This document shows, piece by piece, positions 5,938 to 12,574 of a DNA stretch of 18,158 nt (position 1 is its first letter; each line of letters starts with the position of its first letter). The stretch comes from an uncultured Collinsella sp. (GTDB lineage: Bacteria > Actinomycetota > Coriobacteriia > Coriobacteriales > Coriobacteriaceae). The stretch lies in contig UQLF01000028.1 of the NCBI GenBank assembly GCA_900541875.1, forward strand, positions 1 to 18,158, in the 5' to 3' direction. The notes under the pieces are model-generated. The model made no database searches, was not told the origin of the DNA, and saw only the letters and a list, made by a program, of their open reading frames with translations. Position numbers and translations under genes: made by a program.

Positions 5938-7032
5938 ATGGATTTGCTGATTGATATTCTGCTCGACGCCGGCAAGGACACGCTCTCGCTGGTGCCGTTT
6001 TTGTTGGTGACGTATCTTGCTCTCGAGACACTTGAGCACGTTGCGGGCGACCGCGTCAACGGCGCTATCAAGCGCGCCGGCGCTGCGGGTCCCGTGGTTG
6101 GCTCGCTGCTGGGCATTGTGCCGCAGTGCGGATTTTCGGCCATGGCAGCAACGCTGTACGCCGGCCGTGTCGTGACCTTGGGCACGTTGGTGGCGGTGTT
6201 CCTTTCGACCTCCGACGAGATGCTGCCGCTGTTGCTCGCCGAGCAGGTGCCCGTGCAGATCATGGCGATGCTTTTGGCTTCGAAGGCACTGATCGCGCTG
6301 GTCACGGGCTTTATCGTGGACGCCGCCATTCGCGGCCTGCGTCGTAACGCTCGCGCGCATGCGGCGATTCGCCGTACCGTGCTGGGGACCGCTGCCAATC
6401 CGGCGCACGTTAACTGCGCGCATGACGACCACAGCGGCGGTGACATCATCGACGAGGTGGCCGAGGCGGGCGTGAGCGCCGACCACATCCACGAGTTGTG
6501 CGAGCGCGACCATTGCGGTTGCGATGAAGACGAGGACGAGGACGAGCACGAACACGGACATGGACACGATCACGGTCATGAGGGCGAGCATGAACACCAT
6601 GATGGCCACGGTCACTCCCACTCTCACGAGGGCACGCCCCTCCTGTCGATCATCCGCAGCGCGATCTCGCATACCGTGCAGGTGTCGGTATTCATTTTCC
6701 TGGTGACGCTGATTCTGGTCGCCGTGCTCGAGACCTTCGGCGAGTCGGCGATCGAGCAGTTCCTGCGCGGCAACGAGACGCTTGCGGTCCTGGGCTCGGC
6801 GCTTGTCGGCCTGATCCCCAACTGCTCGGCCAGCGTCGTCATCACGCAACTGTACCTGGAAGGCGCGCTGCAGCTGGCCCCGATGCTCGCCGGCACGCTT
6901 ATCTCCGCCGGCGTGGGCTACCTGGTGTTGTTCCGCACCAACCGCAGTGCCCGCGAGAACGTCATGTTCCTGGTCATGATGTACGTCATCGGCGCCGGTT
7001 GGGGACTCGTTCTCTCCGCCTTTGGTCTCTAA
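5938..7032 (+). CDS. Putative heavy-metal/manganese exporter, ArsP_2-like permease with His-rich loop
   Basis: A 364-residue inner-membrane protein built as two related halves. Half one has the motif PQCGFS (62-67) and half two PNCSAS (294-299), each in the same hydrophobic setting (VGSLLGIVP and LVGLIP) followed by a small-residue helix. This matches the family often annotated as putative 10-TM heavy-metal, arsenic or manganese exporter. Between the halves (about 159-231) lies a hydrophilic loop very rich in His, Asp and Glu with an HCGC tetrapeptide (192-195), probably a cytoplasmic metal-binding segment. GAAAGG lies about 11 bases before the ATG. Two inverted repeats at its promoter suggest metal-dependent control. 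The transported ion is unproven: Mn and Zn are both plausible, arsenic less so given the His-rich loop. It converges on yaiI with a gap of only 19 bases and no terminator. Confidence 0.8.
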   Translation: MDLLIDILLDAGKDTLSLVPFLLVTYLALETLEHVAGDRVNGAIKRAGAAGPVVGSLLGIVPQCGFSAMAATLYAGRVVTLGTLVAVFLSTSDEMLPLLLAEQVPVQIMAMLLASKALIALVTGFIVDAAIRGLRRNARAHAAIRRTVLGTAANPAHVNCAHDDHSGGDIIDEVAEAGVSADHIHELCERDHCGCDEDEDEDEHEHGHGHDHGHEGEHEHHDGHGHSHSHEGTPLLSIIRSAISHTVQVSVFIFLVTLILVAVLETFGESAIEQFLRGNETLAVLGSALVGLIPNCSASVVITQLYLEGALQLAPMLAGTLISAGVGYLVLFRTNRSARENVMFLVMMYVIGAGWGLVLSAFGL

Positions 7033-7051
7033 GCCCAAAAATCTACCTTGT

Positions 7052-7534
7052 TTAGCGTAACAGCTCGGTGAGGTTGCGTTTAAAGCGGGCGCGGTCTTCG
7101 CTGGTAAATGCCGCCGGTCCGCGAGTGCGTCCGCCGGCGCGTCGCACCTTCTTTTCCTCGTGGCGAATAAACAACTGCATGTCGATGGTCGCTTTGTCGT
7201 AGACGCGCCCGCGCACACCGATGGCGGCGGCATCGCGCCCGAGCACCATGCTCGCCAAGCCAATGTCCTGCGTCACGACCACGTCGCCCGCCTGCAGGCG
7301 TTCGACAATGGCAAAGTCGGCGCTGTCGGCGCCCACACTCACATCGAGTGTCGTGACCCAAAAGCCGCGTCGCGCGTGCTCGGCATCGCGCAGGTCGTCG
7401 CGGCGAATGTGCCGTTCCAAGTTTTGCGTGCTGTTGCCGGCGATAACAACGGCGACGCCCGCCCGCCGCGCGCAGTCAATCGACTCGCGCGTGACCGGGC
7501 AGGCGTCGGCATCAATAAAGAGCGTTCGCGGCAT
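7052..7534 (-). CDS. YaiI/YqxD family (UPF0178, DUF188) PIN-like protein
   Basis: A 160-residue soluble protein of the conserved DUF188 family, which has a PIN-like nuclease fold and no firmly established function. Family hallmarks are the N-terminal FIDADACPV (6-14, Asp8 and Asp10), GADSADFAI (68-76), VVTQDIGLA (86-94, Asp90) and the C-terminal RTRGPAAFTSED-type motif that matches the family's R-x-KGP-x-T-x-ED pattern. Length is normal. The ATG follows the TAG of the DUF308 gene with no base between them, and no good Shine-Dalgarno site is visible, so translation is probably coupled to that gene. Confidence 0.9.
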   Translation of the reverse strand: MPRTLFIDADACPVTRESIDCARRAGVAVVIAGNSTQNLERHIRRDDLRDAEHARRGFWVTTLDVSVGADSADFAIVERLQAGDVVVTQDIGLASMVLGRDAAAIGVRGRVYDKATIDMQLFIRHEEKKVRRAGGRTRGPAAFTSEDRARFKRNLTELLR

Positions 7535-8137
7535 CTAGTGCACCAGTTTGCCAAATTGAACAGCGCGAACAATCAGCGTTACGCCAAACACCAGCAGTGC
7601 GGCGCCGCTAAAGATGACGAGCATCTTGGCCGACCACAGCGGATAGATAAACACGAACATGCCGGCGATGATGGAGAGTGCGCCGCTCAGGATGGCGAGG
7701 GCGCGGTTGGACGAAAGCTCGGACTCCAGAATGGACATGACACCTTCGACAATCCAGCCAAAGCCGGCCACGATAACCACCATCGTGGTGAGCGTCGCGG
7801 TCGAGAAGGCCTGGTTGCGCAGGATTATGACGCCGCCCAAGATAATGAGTAGGTTAGAGATGATGCTCGTCACGCGCCAGCCGGTGGGCAGCAGCGGCTC
7901 GAAAACAGCGGTAAACAGCCTGATCGCGGCCGTGATCACAAAGTAGAAGCCCAAGACGGTCGTTAGGAAGACGAGGGATTTGGCGGGTGCAAAAAGCAGC
8001 GCGATACCAGCAATGAGCGCTAAGACGCCCGTGATGGCGTAGATCCAGCGTACGGCCTTGACGGCCTTGCCTGCCATGCTTTTCTCGTCAAATCCAAACT
8101 GGCTCGATTTTTGGTCATCGTTCTTAAAGATGCCCAT
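7535..8137 (-). CDS. HdeD-like DUF308 membrane protein
   Basis: A 200-residue integral membrane protein with six predicted helices (about 32-50, 55-75, 90-107, 114-136, 147-165, 170-191) in three related hairpins, the DUF308 layout seen in HdeD. HdeD in enterobacteria is linked to acid resistance; the role here is not known. Residues 1-28 are hydrophilic and face the cytoplasm by the positive-inside rule (the Lys/Arg cluster 23-30). AAAGGAG lies 7 bases before the ATG, a strong site. It is first in a two-gene unit with the YaiI protein. Confidence 0.85.
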   Translation of the reverse strand: MGIFKNDDQKSSQFGFDEKSMAGKAVKAVRWIYAITGVLALIAGIALLFAPAKSLVFLTTVLGFYFVITAAIRLFTAVFEPLLPTGWRVTSIISNLLIILGGVIILRNQAFSTATLTTMVVIVAGFGWIVEGVMSILESELSSNRALAILSGALSIIAGMFVFIYPLWSAKMLVIFSGAALLVFGVTLIVRAVQFGKLVH

Positions 8138-8325
8138 AATGTCTCCTTTCCGTGCGGCGTAAGCCTTGATTGTTACAACCAGTATCGCCTAAAGGCGCTG
8201 GCGTATGGGTTGGGGAGGGCGAAACGTAACCCAAAGGTCCCGAATTGTTTCCGTTGTTCCCCACGTCGCGATTTTCTATTCAACAGGTGTAGAACATTGC
8301 AGCCCTGTTCGTATTTGCCTACGTT

Positions 8326-8344
8326 TTAGGTTAGATTTTCCTAA
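8326..8344 (+). promoter_or_regulatory. DtxR/IdeR-like iron box upstream of the nitroreductase
   Basis: TTAGGTTAGATTTTCCTAA has the length of the actinobacterial IdeR/DtxR consensus TTAGGTTAGGCTAACCTAA and matches it at 15 of 19 positions, including all of both outer TTAGG/CCTAA arms. It lies 28 bases before the start codon, just after a possible promoter (-35 TTGCAG, 17-base spacer, -10 TACGTT ending near 8325). This is the position expected for an iron-dependent repressor. Confidence 0.6.
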
Positions 8345-8372
8345 GGACAATTGGCTTGTATTGGGGGTCCCT

Positions 8373-9044
8373 ATGAACGAAGCAGTTCCCGAGGCACCGT
8401 CGAGTGTCGAATCGATGGCAAAGCAAGGTTGCGAAAAGCTCGGTCTGGAAGCGTTTGATGCGCTGGTCCGTCATGCCCGTACCTGCCGCCGTTTTGACGA
8501 GTCCATGCGCGTGCCGCGCGAGTTTTTGCTCGAGCTGGCGGAACTTGCGCACCTGGCTCCCTGTGGTGCCAATGCTCAGCGTCTTCGTTTTCATGTGGTG
8601 AGCGGTGCCGAGGACTGCGCGCGCGTGTTTGACGAGCTTGCATGGGCCGGCGCGCTTAAGGATTGGCCGGGTCCTGCTGAGGGCGAGCGCCCGACCGGCT
8701 ACATCGCGATTCTTGCCGAGCGCGCCGTTCCGGGCAAGCCTGCCGCTCCCATTACTGAGGTCGACACGGGCATTGCCACGCAGACGATGATGCTCGCCGC
8801 CCGCAGCGCCACGCCCGAGGTGGCGGCCTGCATGTTCAAGGCCTTTACGCCCCGCGCGATCGACGCCATGGGGCTCGATAACGACAAATACGAGCTCAAG
8901 CTGATCATGGCTTTTGGCGTGCCAGCCGAGACACAGGCGATCGACGCAATTGATTCCAACCCCGACGGCTCCATCAATTATTGGCGCGACGAGGCGCAGG
9001 TGCACCACGTACCCAAGCGTTCGCTCGCCGACGTGCTGGTGTAG
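8373..9044 (+). CDS. Nitroreductase-family FMN oxidoreductase
   Basis: A 223-residue protein with the nitroreductase fold. The FMN-contacting N-terminal segment is visible as RTCRRFDES (36-44), followed by a helix and the PCGANAQ loop (63-69) that matches the family's A-P-S-x-x-N-x-Q pattern. The dimer-interface stretch VDTGIATQTMMLAARS sits where expected. The start at 8373 follows GGGGG by seven bases; the frame is open further upstream, but that part crosses the iron box. Members reduce nitro compounds, flavins or quinones with NAD(P)H; the natural substrate is unknown. The iron box suggests iron or redox regulation. The next genes are phosphatases with no obvious link, separated by a hairpin. 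Confidence 0.85.
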   Translation: MNEAVPEAPSSVESMAKQGCEKLGLEAFDALVRHARTCRRFDESMRVPREFLLELAELAHLAPCGANAQRLRFHVVSGAEDCARVFDELAWAGALKDWPGPAEGERPTGYIAILAERAVPGKPAAPITEVDTGIATQTMMLAARSATPEVAACMFKAFTPRAIDAMGLDNDKYELKLIMAFGVPAETQAIDAIDSNPDGSINYWRDEAQVHHVPKRSLADVLV

Positions 9045-9052
9045 TTGAGCGT

Positions 9053-9110
9053 CACCGCGGTGTGATCCGGCGGCAAAATCACCACAAAGGCACCTGTCCC
9101 CTTTGTGGTG
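9053..9110. repeat. Hairpin element between the nitroreductase and phosphatase genes
   Basis: A perfect 11-bp stem, CACCACAAAGG (9080-9090) and CCTTTGTGGTG (9100-9110), closes a 9-base loop. On the - strand the 3' arm and loop read GGGGACAGGTGCC, a core I recall from dispersed REP-like palindromes in many bacteria. A smaller palindrome, CACCGCGGTG, lies at 9053-9062. There is no T-run, so a dispersed repeat is more likely than a terminator. It ends just before the Shine-Dalgarno site of the next gene. Confidence 0.55.
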
Positions 9111-9127
9111 GTACGAGGGGAGGGTGT

Positions 9128-9670
9128 GTGGCAAATCTGTATTTGGTGCGGCATGGGCAGACTGAGCTCAATGTGCAGAGCATTTTGCAGGGCTGGCACG
9201 ATTCGCCGCTTACGGCGCGCGGGCGCGAGCAGGCGCTGACGGCGCGTACGGCGTTTGCGGCGCGTGGCGTGGCCTTTGATCATGTGTATTCCTCGCCGTT
9301 GGGCCGGGCGCGGCATACGGCCGAGCTTATCGTTGGCGAGGGCCGTTCCATAGAGCTGGTCGATGACCTGCGTGAGTGGCATTTTGGCTCGCTGGAGGGC
9401 ACATCAAATCGCGAGATGCCGCCGCAGCCCTGGGGCGATTATCCGGTGGCCTTTGGTGGCGAGTCGGAAAGTGAGCTTCGCGCACGTATGGTCGCGGCGC
9501 TGTCCCGCATCATGGCCAGGCCGCAGCACGACTGCGTGCTGGCGGTTTCCCACGGCTCAGCCTGCCAGGAGTTTCTTGAGTATGTGACTGGCGAGGGAGA
9601 GCTACCCGACAACGGTGCCGTGCTTCATTTTGGCTATTGCGACGGGGCGTTTTCGCTCTTGGGTTGGTAA
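9128..9670 (+). CDS. Histidine phosphatase superfamily protein, first of a tandem pair
   Basis: The start is a GTG at 9128, four bases after a strong GGGGAGG and aligned with the ATG of the next paralogue. The product is 180 residues. Catalytic residues of the phosphoglycerate mutase-like fold are visible: LVRHGQT with His9 as the phosphate acceptor and Arg8, Arg60 in SSPLGRARHT, Glu83 in LREWHFGSLEG, and His142 in VSHGSA. Members remove phosphate from sugar phosphates, nucleotides or cofactor precursors, or act as mutases. The small size favours a phosphatase over a mutase. The substrate is unknown. Confidence 0.9.
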   Translation: MANLYLVRHGQTELNVQSILQGWHDSPLTARGREQALTARTAFAARGVAFDHVYSSPLGRARHTAELIVGEGRSIELVDDLREWHFGSLEGTSNREMPPQPWGDYPVAFGGESESELRARMVAALSRIMARPQHDCVLAVSHGSACQEFLEYVTGEGELPDNGAVLHFGYCDGAFSLLGW

Positions 9671-9687
9671 CGAACGAAAGGACCCCT

Positions 9688-10323
9688 ATGAATAAAGATC
9701 TGTATCTGGTCCGTCATGGACAGACGATATTCAACCTTAAGCGTATCATTCAGGGATGGAGTGATTCGCCGCTTACGCAGTTGGGTTGCGACCAGGCGGC
9801 GCGCGCCGGCATGTTTTTACGTGCGCGCGGCATTGGGCCCGATCATGCCTACACCTCCACGCTTCATCGCACCGAGCAGACTATCGCCAACTTGTGGCCG
9901 GGCTTGGCGTACGAGCGCCTGGACGGTCTGCGCGAGTGGTTCTTTGGCGACTTTGAGGCCGAGCGCGTGATGCTTATGCCCGAGCGCCCGTGGCGAGATT
10001 TCTATCGTCAGTTTGGCGGCGAGGGCCAGATGCAGGTGCGTGAGCGCATGGCGGCGACGATAACCGATCTTATGCGACGTCCGGACCACGAGTGCGTGCT
10101 CGCGGTGAGCCACGGCTCGGCTATCAAGGAGTTTTTGGACCACGTGCGGGGCGCGGCGGCCGACGAGCGCGAACGCGTGCCGGGCAACTGCTCGGTGCTG
10201 CATTTCGTGTTTGACGACGAGGCCGGTACGTTTGAACTGGTTGAGATTTTCACGCAGGAAGACTACGCGCGCGAGCTGGGGCTTGAACCGCTCGTGGCTA
10301 CTGCGGGTCCGCAGCGCGGATAA
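9688..10323 (+). CDS. Histidine phosphatase superfamily protein, second of a tandem pair
   Basis: A 211-residue paralogue of the preceding gene, 17 bases downstream, with GAAAGGA before its ATG. The active site is intact and lines up with the first copy: LVRHGQT (Arg9, His10), Glu83 in LREWFFGDFE, and His142 in VSHGSA. It differs by a longer C-terminus (about 30 residues ending TAGPQRG) and by changes around residues 90-105 that form the substrate lid in this fold, so substrate choice may have diverged. The pair is probably one operon ending at the terminator at 10371. Confidence 0.9.
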   Translation: MNKDLYLVRHGQTIFNLKRIIQGWSDSPLTQLGCDQAARAGMFLRARGIGPDHAYTSTLHRTEQTIANLWPGLAYERLDGLREWFFGDFEAERVMLMPERPWRDFYRQFGGEGQMQVRERMAATITDLMRRPDHECVLAVSHGSAIKEFLDHVRGAAADERERVPGNCSVLHFVFDDEAGTFELVEIFTQEDYARELGLEPLVATAGPQRG

Positions 10324-10370
10324 CGCGAGCGCGGCGGCACGGGTCGCCGGCATAACTTCTCGACGCAAAA

Positions 10371-10407
10371 GGGGCGGAGATGCATGTACCTGCTGCATCT
10401 CCGCCCC
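10371..10407. terminator. Bidirectional terminator between convergent genes
   Basis: A perfect 14-bp stem, GGGGCGGAGATGCA (10371-10384) and TGCATCTCCGCCCC (10394-10407), with a 9-base loop. The + strand continues CTGTTTGTTG and the - strand continues TTTTGCG. It serves the phosphatase pair on the + strand and the DUF1015-like gene on the - strand. Confidence 0.85.
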
Positions 10408-10452
10408 CTGTTTGTTGAGCTGCCGATTTTTGTGCCGGGCGGTCTGGTCTTG

Positions 10453-11136
10453 CTAGAACCGCGCGACCTGGTGCGTGAGCAGACCTGTCGGAACCTGCGG
10501 CGCGGCGCCGCTGACCTGCGCGGCGGGGAAGAGCACGGCAACGGTAAAGTTGAACGGCTCTTTGCCCGTGTAGGTGCCGGCGGCACGGGCATCGTCGGCC
10601 AGGAGCTGTGATGCCCCGACCAGCGCGGCAGCGTAGGCAGGGTCGTCGGCCAGTGCCGGCTCCGGCGCCTGGTCGAGCATGGCACGGATGGCGCCGACGG
10701 CGTCCTCGCGCTTGACCTCCCACACGCGGTGCGTAATGCCCGCGGGGTCGGTGACGGCGTAGAGCGAGGCGCCCTCTTTGGCAGCGCCCAGGATGATGTC
10801 CATGACGGGCGACGCCTCGTAGGCGAGCGACACGGGGCGCGGCTGAACTTTGAGTTCGGCGATCGCGCGCGCGGCGGCGGCCACGTCGGCGCTGGCATCG
10901 CCCTTGCCGCCCGCAAGTACACTCGTCGGGCAGATCGCCACGACACCCGTCACACGTCCCGGTTCGCCCGAGCATTCGTACACGTAATACGCCGCACCCG
11001 GGTCCTTGAGCATCAGACCATCGGCAATGGCTTCGCGCAGGGCTTCGTTGTCACTTAGAATACTGCCCATTGCAGGCAGCGCCTCGAGCACGCGGTCCTG
11101 AGCCGGGCGGATGCAGGGAAACGGAAGTGCTTTCAT
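10453..11136 (-). CDS. Short, degenerate DUF1015-family protein
   Basis: A 227-residue protein that follows the DUF1015 pattern: an N-terminal FPCIRPAQDRV (6-16), a YYVYECS strand (50-56), the VTDPAGITHRVWEV core (128-141) and FNFTVAVLFPAAQV (195-208), matching the family's FPADQL region. Typical members have about 400 residues and a DGHHR motif before that region. Here the equivalent place reads LLADDARAAG (178-187), so the motif is gone, and the C-terminal third is missing. As I recall, full-length members are commonly adjacent to serA and serC in Firmicutes, and here the serC-serA pair lies about 1.4 kb upstream on the same strand. AGGA precedes the ATG, 39 bases after the M20 peptidase stop, so the two are probably co-transcribed. 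The frame is intact, so it may be a functional divergent paralogue. Confidence 0.6.
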   Translation of the reverse strand: MKALPFPCIRPAQDRVLEALPAMGSILSDNEALREAIADGLMLKDPGAAYYVYECSGEPGRVTGVVAICPTSVLAGGKGDASADVAAAARAIAELKVQPRPVSLAYEASPVMDIILGAAKEGASLYAVTDPAGITHRVWEVKREDAVGAIRAMLDQAPEPALADDPAYAAALVGASQLLADDARAAGTYTGKEPFNFTVAVLFPAAQVSGAAPQVPTGLLTHQVARF

Positions 11137-11175
11137 GGGCGGTCCTAACGCGCGAGTCGGTTTGTTCGCGGCTTA

Positions 11176-12396
11176 TTATGCCCCAACTTGGCCGCTCGCG
11201 TCCCAGAGCACGTTATCGGCGAGCGCGATTAGCACCTGCTGACAACGAACGATATCGGCGTGGGGCACATATTCGTTGGGCTTGTGCGCGAGCGCGAGCG
11301 ACCCGGGACCGTAGCTCATGCAATTGCGGTTACCTGTCTTGCCGGCAATGACGGCGGTGTCGGTGTAGCCGGTAAAGAAGCCGACGGTCGTGTCCGCGTC
11401 CGTCACGTCATCGGCGGCACGCTTGAGCGCTGCTAGAAGGGGAGAGGTCGGATCGCGCTCGATAGCGGGGCGGTCGCCTGTCACGGTATAGCTTCCATGG
11501 CAGCCGGGGACCGCGGCTTCGGCGCCGGCGATGGCCTGCTCTACCATACTCTTCGCGACGGCCGTATCGGTCGGCGGAGTCGGGCGCATATCGACCCAGA
11601 CCTTGGCGCGGTCGGGCACGACATAGGGGCGATATCCGCCCTCGATTTGGCCAAACGTGATGGTCGAAGACCCCAGCTCATCGTGCGCGGGCAGCGCCAC
11701 AAACGCGCGACGGAGCGAACACACGACCTCGGCCATGGCGGCGACGGCATCCGCGCCCTTCCACGGCTGGCTCGCATGCGCTGTCACGCCAGCCATTTCA
11801 ATCTCGAACCACGTACGCCCCTTGTGCGCCACCTGAATCTGTCCGTCGGTGGGCTCGGTATCCAACACCCATTCGCGCGAACCGACCCAGCCGGCATCGA
11901 TGACTGCCTCTGAGCCACGCATAAAGTCTTCCTCGTCGACCGAGCAGATGAGTGAAAAGCCGCGGCGGGGCAGCGCGCCATCCGCCGCCACGCGCTCGAG
12001 CGTATGGACCAGTGTGGCAATGGCGCAGGCCAGTCCGCCCTTCATGTCGCAGGCACCGCGGCCGTAGAGCTTGCCGTCGCGCACGACCGCCCCGAGCGGC
12101 GTAATGTCCGCATCCCAGCCGTCGCCCAGCGTAACGGTATCCATATGGCAGATATAGACGAGTCGCGGCTCGTCGCTTTGGCCCGGCACGGTGACCATAA
12201 GGTTGCGGCGCCCGGGGAGTACTTCGAGCTCTGCAATCTGCACGGCATCGAGTACCGGATGGCTCAGCTGCGCCAACCGTTCCTCAACCAACGCTTTGAT
12301 ATAGCGTTCAATCTCGCCCTCATATGCACCTGGGTCGGAACTGTCGATCCGCACGAGCCCTTGCGTAAGCCGCCAAGCAAAATCTGTATCAACCAT
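11176..12396 (-). CDS. M20-family metallopeptidase (ArgE/DapE-like deacylase)
   Basis: A 406-residue cytosolic di-zinc amidohydrolase. Metal ligands are visible as HMD (His84, with Asp86 beside it), Asp117 in GRGACDMKGG, the catalytic Glu155 and ligand Glu156 in DEED, Asp179 in LDTEPT, and His371 in AHKPNEYV. The lid domain is marked by AHASQPWKG (206-214), which carries His207. Relatives hydrolyse N-acyl amino acids (acetylornithine, succinyl-diaminopimelate) or peptides; the substrate cannot be fixed from sequence. The ATG at 12396 follows GTGAGG; the frame is open further upstream, but that part runs through the serA terminator and the promoter. The stop is a double TAATAA. Confidence 0.88.
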   Translation of the reverse strand: MVDTDFAWRLTQGLVRIDSSDPGAYEGEIERYIKALVEERLAQLSHPVLDAVQIAELEVLPGRRNLMVTVPGQSDEPRLVYICHMDTVTLGDGWDADITPLGAVVRDGKLYGRGACDMKGGLACAIATLVHTLERVAADGALPRRGFSLICSVDEEDFMRGSEAVIDAGWVGSREWVLDTEPTDGQIQVAHKGRTWFEIEMAGVTAHASQPWKGADAVAAMAEVVCSLRRAFVALPAHDELGSSTITFGQIEGGYRPYVVPDRAKVWVDMRPTPPTDTAVAKSMVEQAIAGAEAAVPGCHGSYTVTGDRPAIERDPTSPLLAALKRAADDVTDADTTVGFFTGYTDTAVIAGKTGNRNCMSYGPGSLALAHKPNEYVPHADIVRCQQVLIALADNVLWDASGQVGA

Positions 12397-12422
12397 AGGC
12401 ACCTCACAGATAGTTAGGTCAA

Positions 12423-12437
12423 CATACAGATTGTATG
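12423..12437. promoter_or_regulatory. Palindrome over the possible M20 peptidase promoter
   Basis: CATACA and TGTATG flank a 3-base centre, perfectly symmetric. On the - strand a TACAAT -10-like hexamer overlaps it, about 35 bases before the M20 start codon. A small operator is possible, but a chance palindrome of this size is not rare. Confidence 0.3.
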
Positions 12438-12470
12438 CCAAGAAGCGGCTCGGTGCATTTAATGGAGCGC

Positions 12471-12510
12471 TCACAAAAACAGGGGGCGCCTTTCGTGCGA
12501 AAGGCGCCCC
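12471..12510 (-). terminator. Intrinsic terminator of the serC-serA operon
   Basis: A perfect 13-bp stem, GGGGCGCCTTTCG (12483-12495) and CGAAAGGCGCCCC (12498-12510), is followed on the - strand by CTGTTTTTGTG, a T-run in the right place. It lies 65 bases after the serA stop and separates serC-serA from the M20 gene. Confidence 0.85.
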
Positions 12511-12574
12511 TGCGGGCATTCAATGTCAGTGACGGGCAGGCCACATGGGGAACTGCCCGTCAGATCGGCCGGCG

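Noticed and set aside
6490..6630. His/Asp-rich low-complexity DNA as a tandem repeat array
   Set aside because: The repetition reflects His, Asp and Glu codons in a coding linker; no fixed repeat unit is kept.
5899..7263. 454-codon - strand frame opposite the permease
   Set aside because: It mirrors the His/Asp/Glu repeat of the permease loop and runs into yaiI in another frame; low-complexity composition and no ribosome site.
8205..8372. N-terminal extension of the nitroreductase
   Set aside because: It covers the promoter and iron box, has no ribosome site, and the added residues do not look like the family. The ATG at 8373 has GGGGG upstream.
12397..12519. N-terminal extension of the M20 peptidase
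   Set aside because: It would be read through the serA terminator hairpin and the likely promoter.
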